The notes beneath the pieces were generated by a model. That model was not told where the DNA came from. It did no database searches and saw only the letters and a program-made list of their open reading frames with translations. From an uncultured Bacteroidota bacterium (GTDB lineage: Bacteria; Bacteroidota; Bacteroidia; Bacteroidales; FEN-979), in contig CALMDO010000184.1 of NCBI GenBank assembly GCA_937862805.1, positions 1-51,653 of the forward strand: a stretch of DNA of 51,653 bases. Reading direction: 5' to 3'. The position numbers and the translations under genes are program-made. Below are positions 8,313-18,200 of this stretch, in pieces (position 1 is the stretch's first letter; every line of letters starts with the position of its first letter).

Positions 8313-9647
8313 ATGAAAAAAAACTGCACGATCGTTCTTCTATCGTTGGCCGCGGTGGTCAATACCATGGCCCAGAAAATTTCTGTCCATCTCACCTTCA
8401 GCGGGCAAAACCAACAGCTTCATTCAAAGCTTGACAGTTTGAAAATCACCAATATAACGGCTGGTGGCACCCTTCAATTGCAATGGCCCGATACTGCAGC
8501 TACCGTCCAACTGACGCCGGGGGATACTTTGCAATACCTCGGTTATTCGCTGGGTTTCCCTGTCGGCATGGATCAACCGGTCTTTCGTGAAAATAACTTT
8601 CGGCTCTTCCAAACCGGGTCTAACCCGGTAGTTAATGAAGGACGCGTCGCGGTTGAAATACCCTCCGATGGTACTGTTGAAATGACCCTGTCAGACCTTC
8701 AGGGCCGGATACTGTTCCGGGAAAACCGGCAACTGGGAAAAGGGATCCATGGTTTCAGCCTCTCCCCCGGCAATCACCGGATCCTTTTTGTGACAGCCCG
8801 TTATAACATGGAGGTGAGAACCATCAGGATCATGGCTTTTGGCTCAGAAAGCGTATCTTCCTGCCGTTTTCAATATGCAGGGATGTCCTCCCCGGCATCG
8901 GGAACCAACAAGGAAGCTCCTCTCAAAAGCGGGCAGCTGACGCAGGAATCATGCATCCTCGATAACCCCACCTCCGACGAGACATATACCTTCCAGTTTG
9001 CTACCAACATCCCATGCCCCGGCTTGCCCACCATCACCTGGCAGGGACAGGTGTACCATACTATTCAGATCATGAGCCAATGCTGGTTGAAAGAGAATCT
9101 TAACGTAGGAACCATGATCAACGGCAATCAGAATCAGACCGACAACGGGATTCTGGAGAAATACTGTTATGACAACCTCACCTCCCGTTGCGATCAGTAC
9201 GGAGGGCTCTACCAGTGGGGTGAAGTGATGCAGTATGTCACACAACAAGGCGCTCAGGGTATCTGTCCCGATGGATGGCATGTCCCCACCGACCAGGAGT
9301 TCATGGTACTGGAAGGAATTGTTGACACCCAGTATCCGGTAGGTGATCCCACATGGGAATTGTACAGTTATCGCGGCTTTGATGTGGGCAAGAACCTGAA
9401 AACATCTTCCGGCTGGAACACCGGTATAGGAAGAGATCTTTATGGCTTTTCCGGTCTCCCTGCAGGGAGCCGAACTGTCAATGCCACTTTCGATTTTATC
9501 GGGGGCGCAGGAATATTCTGGCTTTCAAGTGAATTCAGCGCTACAAAGAAGCACCTGCGTACCTTGCACTGTGATTATGATAACACCTACCGAACCGCTC
9601 AATCCCCCTCCATCGGTTATTCTGTTCGTTGCCTGAAGAACAACTGA
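8313..9647 (+). CDS. Exported FISUMP-domain protein with internal T9SS-CTD-like module
   Basis: 444 residues beginning with a signal peptide (MKKNCTIVLLSLAAVVNTMA, then QK). Residues about 25-80 are an unrecognised beta-rich segment. Residues about 95-175 read like a T9SS type-A C-terminal domain (FRLFQTGSNPVVNEG, then MTLSDLQGRILFRE, then GIHGFSL), but the domain lies inside the protein rather than at its end. The C-terminal half (about 225-444) is a FISUMP domain: QCWLKENLNVGTMI, EKYCYDNLTSRCDQYGGLYQ, ICPDGWHVPTDQEF, IGYSVRCLKNN. It lies 116 bp after the first FISUMP gene on the same strand. The module order matches the gene at 46626. Function unknown; probably cell-surface. Confidence 0.82.
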   Translation: MKKNCTIVLLSLAAVVNTMAQKISVHLTFSGQNQQLHSKLDSLKITNITAGGTLQLQWPDTAATVQLTPGDTLQYLGYSLGFPVGMDQPVFRENNFRLFQTGSNPVVNEGRVAVEIPSDGTVEMTLSDLQGRILFRENRQLGKGIHGFSLSPGNHRILFVTARYNMEVRTIRIMAFGSESVSSCRFQYAGMSSPASGTNKEAPLKSGQLTQESCILDNPTSDETYTFQFATNIPCPGLPTITWQGQVYHTIQIMSQCWLKENLNVGTMINGNQNQTDNGILEKYCYDNLTSRCDQYGGLYQWGEVMQYVTQQGAQGICPDGWHVPTDQEFMVLEGIVDTQYPVGDPTWELYSYRGFDVGKNLKTSSGWNTGIGRDLYGFSGLPAGSRTVNATFDFIGGAGIFWLSSEFSATKKHLRTLHCDYDNTYRTAQSPSIGYSVRCLKNN

Positions 9648-9755
9648 GAGAAGGAATTGAACCCTGAATGACAGGCTCCGGTTTTGTTTGCATTTTTTTT
9701 GGTGATCAGTTTTTTTTGTAAGTTTATAGACTGTTCACCCCATCGATTTCTTCAC

Positions 9756-11963
9756 ATGAAAAGCCTGTCACACCGCACCCTTTTAACCCTTCCTCCCTCG
9801 CTGTTGGCCATCACCGGTCTGACCGGCTTCTCGGACCTTCCGCAAAGAACCACCGTCACACCTCCGAACATCCTGTTGATCATGGTTGACCAGATGCAGA
9901 CTCCGCCCGAAGGATACCTGCCTGATCAGGGGGCGGCCCAAGGGCTGAAAGAGATCCTGGGATTCCGACCCATCACTCCGGGGAACCCTTATCTCTCTTT
10001 CTTCCCCGGAATGATGCGGCTAAGGCAAAACGCAGTAGTACTCAAGCAACATTATACCGCTTCCTCTGCCTCAGTACCCAGCCGCTGCTGCATCATGACC
10101 GGGCAATACTCCACTGTGACCGGTGTCGATCAGACGGACGGCCTCTTTAAATCGACCGAAGATGTTCCTTTTTTAGACCCGGCCGGTACCCCGACCATCG
10201 GTGACTGGTTCCGGTTAGCAGGATATTCGACCCATTACTTCGGTAAATGGCACGTCTCAGATCCCTCCGACTCCGACTATCTTGAACCCTGGGGATTCTC
10301 CGATTGGGAGAGTTCCTATCCCGAACCCCATGGAGGTAAATCGGACAACCTGGGAGTCTATCGCGATGAAATGTTTACCGATAACATCGTTGATTTTTTA
10401 CAAAAAATGGGAGCCTCTTCCACCGGTCCGTGGTTCACAGTGGCTTCCCTGGTAAACCCTCATGACGTGAGCTCATGGCCCATCAACTGGCAGGTTCCCG
10501 ATACCCTGGGAGTGGTTCCCTGGACCGATTATCCTCCTCCGATCATCAATCCGTTGCCAGGTGATTCCAGCCTTTGGGGAACCGTCCCGACAGTCGAAAA
10601 CGGCTTACATATTACCAAAACCTTCCGGGTCGCACTCAATCCCGATGGCTTCCCGGCTATTAACAACTCCCCGCCACCCACCTTCGACGAAATCCTGGAT
10701 CATAAACCCCAATGCCAATTCGATTACTCATACAAATACGGTCTGGCCATGGGCGCCAGCCAGGATAATTATTTCATTTCCAACGGTCAACCTTACCGTT
10801 CCCCGCTCCCTTTCCAGCTTAACGATTACTATTCCGAATGGTCACTCGGTTATGTCAACTTCTATTTATACTGCCAATACCTTGCCGACCTGCAACTCCG
10901 CCAAATACTTCAGGCACTTGATGATAACGACCTGGCTGACAACACAATCGTGGTATTCATTTCGGATCATGGGGAGATGTCCACCGCCCATGGGGGAATG
11001 ATCCAGAAATGGCACAACGCTTATGAAGAAGCAATCCGCGTACCTTGCATCATCTCCTCATCTCTTGTCAATCCCGATCCATCTGTCCTCCGGGAGTTAC
11101 AGGCTCCCACCAGCTCGATCGATCTGGCGCCTACCCTGCTGGGACTGGCTGGTATCCAACCTGAAACGCTGATTGGAAAAATGGAAACCACCGGTACACA
11201 CACCCCTGTATACAACTTCCCGGGTGTCAACCTCTCTCCCTATATAAAAGGGGTTGCCCAGCCACCTGTGATCGGATCTGACGGAGAACCGCGCACCGGA
11301 GTGCTCTTTATGTCCCACGACATGATCACCGAAAAAGGCCTTAACTATACCGGCACAAACTACGACTTTTTTCTCGAAAGGGTCGATTCAGTCATTGGCC
11401 TGGGTTATGGCCTTACCCATGGAACGGTGCGCCAGCCCAACAACCCCATCGCCTTTTGTACCGGTGACTGGAAAATAGTCAAATACATCGATCCACACGG
11501 GGCACTCCCTGACCAATGGGAACTTTATTGCCTTACAAACGACCCTGTGGAACGGATCAACCTGGTCGATTATGCTACCGGGCTGATCAGAAGTGATGTT
11601 TCGGTTCCCGGAATGACCACGCAACAATTGCAGGCAAAAAATGAATACCTTAAATGGCAGCTCGACCAGGCATACGGGATGGAGGAGGCAGCCACTTACA
11701 GACAGGCTATACTTTTTCAAAACGTTCCCAACCCGTTCACCCAATCCACATCCCTCTCCTTTTTCCTTCCCGAAACCTGCAAAATAGCGCTTACAATCAG
11801 CAACTTGTCAGGCAGGATCCTCCAAACGGTCACAGATGAAAAACTGGCTCCGGGTATCCATCACTACACTTTTGATGGTAGTACTTTACCTCCCGGAATC
11901 TATTTGGTCCGGTTACAAAATGAAACGCAGTCACTGGTGAAGAAAATGATCCGGATGCGATGA
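9756..11963 (+). CDS. Secreted serine-type sulfatase with T9SS C-terminal sorting domain
   Basis: The start is ATG 9756 (MKSLSHRTLLTLPPSLLAIT), which gives a signal-like N-terminus; the frame extends to a TTG at 9684 without a sensible leader. It is a sulfatase of the alkaline-phosphatase superfamily: metal-binding NILLIMVDQM, then the formylglycine motif S106-V-P-S-R inside SASVPSRCCIMTGQ, then HYFGKWHV and the second metal site VVFISDHGEM. The residue oxidised to formylglycine is serine, so maturation needs a radical SAM maturase rather than the aerobic Cys-specific enzyme. About 80 C-terminal residues are a T9SS type-A domain (FQNVPNPFTQSTSLSFFLPE, then PPGIYLVRL, then KKMIRMR). It is therefore an extracellular or surface sulfate-ester hydrolase. 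The substrate cannot be read from sequence. The maturase gene lies convergently 21 bp downstream. Confidence 0.92.
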   Translation: MKSLSHRTLLTLPPSLLAITGLTGFSDLPQRTTVTPPNILLIMVDQMQTPPEGYLPDQGAAQGLKEILGFRPITPGNPYLSFFPGMMRLRQNAVVLKQHYTASSASVPSRCCIMTGQYSTVTGVDQTDGLFKSTEDVPFLDPAGTPTIGDWFRLAGYSTHYFGKWHVSDPSDSDYLEPWGFSDWESSYPEPHGGKSDNLGVYRDEMFTDNIVDFLQKMGASSTGPWFTVASLVNPHDVSSWPINWQVPDTLGVVPWTDYPPPIINPLPGDSSLWGTVPTVENGLHITKTFRVALNPDGFPAINNSPPPTFDEILDHKPQCQFDYSYKYGLAMGASQDNYFISNGQPYRSPLPFQLNDYYSEWSLGYVNFYLYCQYLADLQLRQILQALDDNDLADNTIVVFISDHGEMSTAHGGMIQKWHNAYEEAIRVPCIISSSLVNPDPSVLRELQAPTSSIDLAPTLLGLAGIQPETLIGKMETTGTHTPVYNFPGVNLSPYIKGVAQPPVIGSDGEPRTGVLFMSHDMITEKGLNYTGTNYDFFLERVDSVIGLGYGLTHGTVRQPNNPIAFCTGDWKIVKYIDPHGALPDQWELYCLTNDPVERINLVDYATGLIRSDVSVPGMTTQQLQAKNEYLKWQLDQAYGMEEAATYRQAILFQNVPNPFTQSTSLSFFLPETCKIALTISNLSGRILQTVTDEKLAPGIHHYTFDGSTLPPGIYLVRLQNETQSLVKKMIRMR

Positions 11964-11984
11964 GTTGTCACAGAGCTTCTGCTG

Positions 11985-13265
11985 TTATATAGCCGGGCGA
12001 CGCGTCAAGGCCCATTGCTTTACGTTGGATGGAGGACGCTTGTGCCGGAGTTCATTGGCCATAAAATCGAAGAATGGCCGGGTATGCCGGTAGAATTTCT
12101 TCAACCCGCTGCACAGATAATTGAGCCCCGGTTCTCCGGAGGGAGTTATACTGATGCGGTTTTTGGGGCACTCCCCGTTGCACAACTTTAAAAATTCACA
12201 TCGGCGGCAATAAGCCGGCAAACCATCCTTCTTGTATCTCCCAAACCGTCGCTGGATTTCACTGTTCATCAGGGTCAACAGCGATTTCTCCCGGATGTTT
12301 CCCAGCCTGTATTCCGGAAATACAAAATGGTCACAACTGTAGACATCCCCGTTGAATTCCACCACTCCCGCGTTCCCGCATGTCTCAGCCGAAACACAAA
12401 CCGGAGGGGGAACCCCCATCCAGTTGGCCAATACACAATCGAAGGTGAGAACAAAACATTCCCCCACATCCTTTTTTACCCAATCATTGAAGAGGGTAAT
12501 GAGAAAATTACCATAAGTATCAGGATCAACGGTGTGGCTGGTAACAGATACCGGAATAAGGGTGCGTGAATCAAAATGCTTATCTGCTCCGGTTAGGGCG
12601 CAACGATCGGTTCGCTCCACAACAGGCAGAAATTGCATGAAGCGGCTGCCGGCATTTTTCAGGAAGTTGTAAATTTCCAGGGGAAATTGTACTGTATAAT
12701 CATTGACCACTGAAAGGGTGTTGAATTCCACCTTATGTTGTATCAACAAGTTCAACCCTTTCATGCATCCGGCAAAACTGCCCTCTCCGTTGGAATACTT
12801 TCGGTAATGGTCGTGGCAGTGGACAGGTCCGTCTACCGAAATCCCGATCAGGAATTGATGATCGCTGAAAAAGCGGCACCACTCGTTGGTCAGCAGGGTG
12901 CCATTGGTTTGGAGTGAATTTTCGATGAGTTTTCCGGCACCGTGTTTTTTTTGCAATTGCAACACCTTATTGAAAAAACCGAACCCTCTCAGCAGCGGCT
13001 CACCGCCGTGCCAGGCAAAGAGAACAACCCGCTCACGGGTAGAATAAATGGTTTGGGCGATAAAATCTTCCAGCACCCTGTCATCCATTTGCCGGAGAGA
13101 AGCCTGCCCGGGATAAAGATTCTCCTTTTCGAGATAATAACAATACGTGCATTTCAGATTGCAGGTCGAACCAACAGGTTTCGCCAGCATGTTCAAAGAG
13201 ATACTTGTTGGAAAATGCGCTTGATCCATCGGTGTAAGCAATGACAGGCCGGTTATCGTGTTCAT
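11985..13265 (-). CDS. Anaerobic sulfatase-maturating radical SAM enzyme (anSME)
   Basis: 426 residues from ATG 13265; a second possible start is Met13 at 13229. The radical SAM cluster motif CNLKCTYCYY (C-x3-C-x2-C) sits near the N-terminus. The central part has the AWHGGEPLLRG and LQTNGTLLTNEWCRFF segments typical of the family. The C-terminal SPASM region holds the auxiliary-cluster cysteines (CVSAETCGNAG, GDVYSCDHFVFPEYRLGNI, YCRRCEFLKLCNGECPKNR). The Asp in SCDHFV matches the conserved catalytic acid of anSMEs. It converts the active-site Ser or Cys of sulfatases to formylglycine in the cytoplasm before export. Its natural client is the Ser-type sulfatase encoded convergently next to it. 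Confidence 0.92.
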   Translation of the reverse strand: MNTITGLSLLTPMDQAHFPTSISLNMLAKPVGSTCNLKCTYCYYLEKENLYPGQASLRQMDDRVLEDFIAQTIYSTRERVVLFAWHGGEPLLRGFGFFNKVLQLQKKHGAGKLIENSLQTNGTLLTNEWCRFFSDHQFLIGISVDGPVHCHDHYRKYSNGEGSFAGCMKGLNLLIQHKVEFNTLSVVNDYTVQFPLEIYNFLKNAGSRFMQFLPVVERTDRCALTGADKHFDSRTLIPVSVTSHTVDPDTYGNFLITLFNDWVKKDVGECFVLTFDCVLANWMGVPPPVCVSAETCGNAGVVEFNGDVYSCDHFVFPEYRLGNIREKSLLTLMNSEIQRRFGRYKKDGLPAYCRRCEFLKLCNGECPKNRISITPSGEPGLNYLCSGLKKFYRHTRPFFDFMANELRHKRPPSNVKQWALTRRPAI

Positions 13266-13300
13266 GGGTCATGAAATGACGAACCGGGAGATTAATGGCC

Positions 13301-13308
13301 TAAAGATA
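13301..13308 (-). promoter_or_regulatory. Possible -7 box for the sulfatase maturase gene
   Basis: On the minus strand this reads TATCTTTA, one mismatch from the Bacteroidota -7 consensus TAnnTTTG. It lies about 36 bp upstream of the maturase ATG. No clear -33 TTTG was found at the expected distance. Confidence 0.35.
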
Positions 13309-13431
13309 ATGCAAATGACAAGCACTGAAAGAAAAGAGTTGCTCTTCAGGCAGCGGCATGTATTGGGCACCCTGGATGTCAGCCCGGATCAGTTTGCCTG
13401 CTACATCGTCTTGAGTCATTACTGGGACTAA
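13309..13431 (+). CDS. Possible 40-residue small protein or gene remnant
   Basis: ATG 13309 to TAA 13431 encodes 40 residues beginning MQMTSTERKELLF and ending CYIVLSHYWD. The composition looks protein-like, but I recognise no family. It sits between the divergent maturase and tetR genes and overlaps the maturase promoter region. It could be chance or the end of a lost gene. Confidence 0.22.
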   Translation: MQMTSTERKELLFRQRHVLGTLDVSPDQFACYIVLSHYWD

Positions 13432-13520
13432 TCCGCCTGCTGTTTCCTTTATTCCACTGACTCCTTTTTCTTTGTTTCATCTTTTTTTTGATCTTCCCTG
13501 CTCTTTTTGAAAAAAAGATG

Positions 13521-13528
13521 TAGTTTTG
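13521..13528 (+). promoter_or_regulatory. -7 box of the tetR promoter
   Basis: TAGTTTTG is an exact match to TAnnTTTG. It lies 25 bp upstream of the tetR ATG and ends 1 bp before the palindromic operator, so a bound repressor would cover the transcription start. Confidence 0.5.
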
Positions 13529-13529
13529 C

Positions 13530-13547
13530 ATACCGAACGTTCAGTAT
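13530..13547 (+). promoter_or_regulatory. TetR operator 1 (autoregulatory)
   Basis: ATACCGAACGTTCAGTAT is an 18-bp near-perfect palindrome just after the tetR -7 box and 6 bp before its ATG. It differs at only two positions from the palindrome upstream of the efflux genes (14159-14176), which is the pattern expected for a TetR family repressor that controls itself and its neighbour. Confidence 0.72.
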
Positions 13548-13553
13548 TTTATC

Positions 13554-14141
13554 ATGAAAGAGACAAGAGATATTATTATCGACGAAGCGTACAAACTTTT
13601 TCTGAACCACAACTATGAAGCGGTATCCATCAGCATGATCAGTGAAGCCATCGGTCTGACCAAAGGGGCCATGTACCACCATTTCAGGAACAAAGAAGAG
13701 CTTTTCAGGGCCGTGATCGACAGCCATTTTCCGGTCTCTACCGTTGTGGTCGATGTGGAAAACATCAGCCTGAAAGATTACACCGAGGCCTGTATCCGGC
13801 ATACCCATGGCATTCTGATGGCGATCTTCGGCGACGACGAACCCTTCATCCCGGTCAACTACCTGTCACTCATTGCCGATTCCTTCCGCCATTATGAAGG
13901 TTTTGCCGTCAGTAAAAGCAAAGTCATGGAAGATGCCGTGGCCGATGTGAAAATCATCCTTGAGAATGCAATCAGACGCGGAGAGATCCGTGGCGATATC
14001 GACGTGACCATCGTTGCTCTCCAGTATTTTTCGATGAGCATAGGATTAGCGGGCGACCTGATCCGCAACAACTCCGTGAAATCAGCCATGGAATCGATGA
14101 CAAGTCAACTCAACCAACTTTATTACCTGCTTAAAAAATAA
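13554..14141 (+). CDS. TetR/AcrR family transcriptional repressor
   Basis: 195 residues. The N-terminal helix-turn-helix is typical: ETRDIIIDEAYKLFLNHNYE, then SISMISEAIGLTKGAMYHHF and RNKEELFRAVI. The C-terminal ligand-binding and dimerisation helices are divergent, as is usual for the family. It is the first gene of a drug-efflux cluster, with matching palindromes immediately upstream of it and upstream of the adaptor gene. I infer that it represses itself and the adaptor/pump genes and is released by a pumped compound. Confidence 0.93.
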   Translation: MKETRDIIIDEAYKLFLNHNYEAVSISMISEAIGLTKGAMYHHFRNKEELFRAVIDSHFPVSTVVVDVENISLKDYTEACIRHTHGILMAIFGDDEPFIPVNYLSLIADSFRHYEGFAVSKSKVMEDAVADVKIILENAIRRGEIRGDIDVTIVALQYFSMSIGLAGDLIRNNSVKSAMESMTSQLNQLYYLLKK

Positions 14142-14158
14142 TTTTTTTATCGTGAAAC

Positions 14159-14176
14159 ATACTGATCGTTCAGTAT
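14159..14176 (+). promoter_or_regulatory. TetR operator 2 (efflux operon)
   Basis: ATACTGATCGTTCAGTAT has perfect 7-bp arms (ATACTGA/TCAGTAT) and lies 34 bp before the adaptor ATG. It shares 16 of 18 bases with the site in front of tetR, so the same repressor probably binds both. Confidence 0.72.
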
Positions 14177-14210
14177 TTAGGTCCATTGATCACAAAAAAA
14201 CGATTCTCAC

Positions 14211-15242
14211 ATGAACAAGATGATCCTCCCCTTGATGGCATTGTGCATGTTGCTCGCATGCAATACCCGGGAAAACAAAGAGAACATTCCTGAAACCAGG
14301 CCGGTGAAAGTGTCCACCGTCAGGGTCAAAAATGAAAAGGCCATGACCACCCTGCGCTATAGCGGAACCGTTGAAGCGTATCAAAACATCCCACTTACAT
14401 TTCAAATGGCCGGTACCGTGAAAGAGGTGCTGGTGGAACCGGGCGACCTGGTCAGAAAAGGACAATTACTGGCCACCCTGGATGAAACAGACGCCAAAAA
14501 CATGTACGGGATAAGCCTGTCTCAATACCAACAGGCCAAAGACGCCTACGAACGATTGAAAATGGTACACGGAAAGGGCAGCCTTCCTGACATCAAATGG
14601 GTGGAAATGGAGTCAAAACTCGAACAGGCCCAATCATCCCTCAATCTTGCACAAAACAACCTCGACAAATGCAAGATGTACGCTCCGGTCAACGGGATGG
14701 TCGGCCGACGGAACATTGAACCGGGCATGACCTCCCTCTCTCTAACAGCAGCCCCGCTGGAATTGGTCGACATCCGCCAGGTCTATATCAAGATCTCCGT
14801 TCCCGAAAACGAAGTGGCAAAAATCACCAAAGGAATGACGGCTTCCTTTACCGTCCCTGCCCTGAATGACGAATCGTTCGAAGGAAAAGTGGCCATCGTG
14901 AGCCCTGTGGCGGATCAATTTTCGCGGACTTATGAAGCTAAAATAATGGCATCCAATTCGTTATTACAATTAAAGCCGGGTATGGTCTGCGATGTGCAAA
15001 TGGGAATCACCTTACAAAAAGAGGTTTTACTGATTCCTTATCAAAGTGTATCCAAAGACGATGACAACCACCCTTATGTTTATGTGGTAGATTCCTCTGC
15101 TCACCGCGCCCGGAAACAGATCATCTGCACCGGAAATTACGCGGGTTCAGGGCTGGAAGTGATCTCCGGGCTCCGGGAAGGCCAATTGATCGTTAACGAG
15201 GGAAAAGAAAAACTAACCGACCATTGTTTAATCGATTTTTAA
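14211..15242 (+). CDS. RND efflux periplasmic adaptor (membrane fusion) lipoprotein
   Basis: 343 residues. The leader ends in the lipobox LLAC with lipidated Cys17, so the protein is anchored to the inner membrane and faces the periplasm. The split biotinyl-lipoyl domain is visible (YSGTVEAYQNIPLTFQMAGT, VEPGDLVRKGQLLATLDETD and KCMYAPVNGMVGRRNIEPGM), with a coiled-coil hairpin between its halves. A beta-barrel domain follows (SFEGKVAIVSPVADQ), then a membrane-proximal C-terminal domain. It links the RND pump to the outer-membrane channel. Its stop is separated by one base from the ATG of the pump gene, so they are co-translated. Both are likely controlled by the TetR site just upstream. Confidence 0.94.
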   Translation: MNKMILPLMALCMLLACNTRENKENIPETRPVKVSTVRVKNEKAMTTLRYSGTVEAYQNIPLTFQMAGTVKEVLVEPGDLVRKGQLLATLDETDAKNMYGISLSQYQQAKDAYERLKMVHGKGSLPDIKWVEMESKLEQAQSSLNLAQNNLDKCKMYAPVNGMVGRRNIEPGMTSLSLTAAPLELVDIRQVYIKISVPENEVAKITKGMTASFTVPALNDESFEGKVAIVSPVADQFSRTYEAKIMASNSLLQLKPGMVCDVQMGITLQKEVLLIPYQSVSKDDDNHPYVYVVDSSAHRARKQIICTGNYAGSGLEVISGLREGQLIVNEGKEKLTDHCLIDF

Positions 15243-15243
15243 G

Positions 15244-18200
15244 ATGGAATCAAAGAAATTTAACCTGATCGACAGGGCCATGCGCAATAACAACATTGTT
15301 GTGTTTTTTGTCGTGGCCATAATCGTGATCGGGGTTGTCGCGCTGTTGAAAATGCCCCGTAATGAATTCCCGGTCTTTACCATCCGGCAGGGTGTCGTGG
15401 TGGGGGTCTATCCCGGCGCTACCTCTGCAGAGGTAGAAAAACAACTGACCACCGTGGTGGAAAACTATCTTTTTGGTTATGAGGAGGTTAAAAAAGCGAA
15501 AACCTATTCTTACTCCCGTGAAGGAATTATGTACATCTTCGTGGAACTGAACGATGATGTCAAGAATGCCGATCAGTTCTGGTCGAAACTTAAACACGGC
15601 CTGGATGAACTGAAAATGACCCTGCCCGCCGGTGTCCTGGCCCTCATTGCTAATTCCGATTTCGGCGACACTTCCGCTTTACTGATCACTTTGTCATCCG
15701 ACACCAAAAGTTACAAAGAGCTGGAGGAGCAGATGAAAAAACTCGCCACTGCCTGCCGCAAAATTCCCGCCACCTCCAAAATCAAATATTTCGGACTTCA
15801 AAAAGAAAAAATCTTCGTCAACATCAAACCCGAGCTGCTGAATGAATACAACATCAAGTCGTTGTCGCTGTTAGGCGCCTATCAACCCAACGGAATGGTC
15901 AGTTACGCGGGTAAACTGGACGACGGCTCCTCCGTCATGCCGGTCCATTTTCCACCCAATTTCGAATCCGAGAAAGACCTGGCTGAACAGATCGTTTACT
16001 CCGATCCCGACGGGAATGTGGTTCGACTTAAAAACATTGCCACGATTGAACGGAAGTATGATCGTCCCGATAATTTCATGCGCCAAAACGGGAAAAAAAG
16101 CATTCTTTTATCGCTGGAGATGCAACCGGGTAACAACATCGTGGCCTACGGGAAAGAGGTCGATAAAGCCCTTAAGGTTTTTCAGCAACAATGCCCGCCG
16201 GGTATTGAGGTGGCCAAAATATCGGAACTGCCGAAATACGTGAGCGATTCCGTGAACGATTTCTTAAAGGAATTCCTGATCGCCATCATTTCTGTCATAC
16301 TGGTAACCCTGATCCTGCTTCCATTCCGTGTCGCCTCCGTGGCAGGAATCACCGTTCCCATCTCGGTTATGATCTCTCTGGCTATCATGTACTTTTTTGG
16401 CATTGAACTGCATACTGTCTCCCTGGCCTCGCTGATCCTTGTACTGGGAATGATCGTCGATAACTCCATCGTCGTCATTGAAAACCATGTAACCAAAATC
16501 GATCAGGGCCTCTCACCCTGGCATGCAGCCCAGAAAAGCGCCAAAGAGCTGGTCAGTCCGATCATCGTGGCCACCCTCGCTATCATCGTCTCCTATATCC
16601 CCCTGGCTTTCATGGTACCGGGAACTGCCGGTGAATTCATCGAATCGATTCCCTGGGTGGTGACCATCACCCTGATCGTTTCGGTGATCGTGGCACTCTT
16701 CATGGTCCCCTATCTTAATTTTGTCTTTATTAAAAAAGGGCTGAAACACGCTGAAAAAAAGAACAAGAGCTCTTTCCTTGAACATTTGCAATCATGGTAC
16801 GACCGTTCTGTTGACAAGGCCTTTCGCCATCCGCGCAAAGTCATTGCCATTGGCATTTTATCGGTGATCATGGCGGTGATCCTTTTCCTCTTCACCGAGC
16901 AACAACTCTTCCCTGAAATGGAGCGCAACCAGTTCGCCGTGGAGATCTACCTGCCTGTCGGCTCCTCCTTAAAAAGCACCCAAAAGGTGGTTGACAGCCT
17001 TGAGCACCTTTTAATTAAAGACAAACGGGTGACCAATGTCGCCAGTTTCATCGGTACCAGTTCCCCCCGGTTCCATACCGTTTATGCTCCGCAGATGCCC
17101 GCTTCCAATTACGGGCAACTGCTGGTCAATACGAAGTCAGACAAAGCTACCCGTGAACTGGTCAACGAATACAGTCCCCGTTATTCCGATCATTTCATCA
17201 ACGCACGGGTAAAATGGAAGATCCTCGCTTTACAGCCCAGCCGTACCTCCATCGAAATCCGTATTTCTTCTGATTCGGTCAGAGACATCCGCGCCACAGA
17301 AGCACAGATTCAGGGAATTTTATCGAAAACTGCAGGTGTTGACTGGGTCCGGTCTGACTGGGACGAGCCTCAGCAGAACATCAACGTGAACCTCGACCGT
17401 GATAAAGCCAACCGCCAGGGATACTATAAAAGCCTGGTAGCCGCTTCCGTGATGGTGGGGTTGGATGGCGTTCCCCTTACCACCATTTGGGAAGATGATT
17501 ATCCGGTAGAGGTAGTCCTCCGGCAGGATGACCCCTCTGACCGTTCGATGAAAACTCTTGAGGATCAGTATATTACTTCACCTGTTAGCTTCGCCGCGGT
17601 GCCCCTGCGCTCCCTGGCTACCTTCTCCCCATCCTGGTCAGAAGGGACCATCGTACGCCGCAACGGGGTTCCCACCCTTACCTTGATGGTTGACAACGAC
17701 TTGCAGACCCATGCTGCCACCATCTTTGAGAAGATCCGCCCGGCCATCGACCAATTGAAGCTGCCTGCAGGGACATCCATCCAATATGGCGGTGATTATG
17801 AAGCAACCCAGGAGGTCTTTATCCCTATGGGAATCGCCTTGGGTGTGAGTGTGTTGCTGATCTTTTTCATCCTTTTAACCCAGTTCCGCAAAGCTAAAAT
17901 CGCCCTGTTGATCATGAGCGGAATGTTGTTGACCCTTCCGGGAGCAGCGCTGGGATTAGTCATTATGCAATTCCCTTTCTCTGTTACCGCATTCGTCGGG
18001 ATCACCAGTCTCTGTGGAATGGTCATCCGTAACGGGATCATCCTGATCGATTATGCCCGCGACCTGAAGGAAAACCAGGGTATGACCACGAAACAAGCTG
18101 CCGTTGCCGCTGCCAAACGAAGAATGCGGCCCATCTTTCTCACTTCTGCTGCCGCAGGAGTTGGAGTTGTCCCCATGATCATCAGCCGGTCCCCACTTTG

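Noticed and set aside
13309-13431. 40-residue ORF as a firm gene
   Set aside because: No homology recognised and it overlaps the maturase promoter region; kept only as a low-confidence feature.
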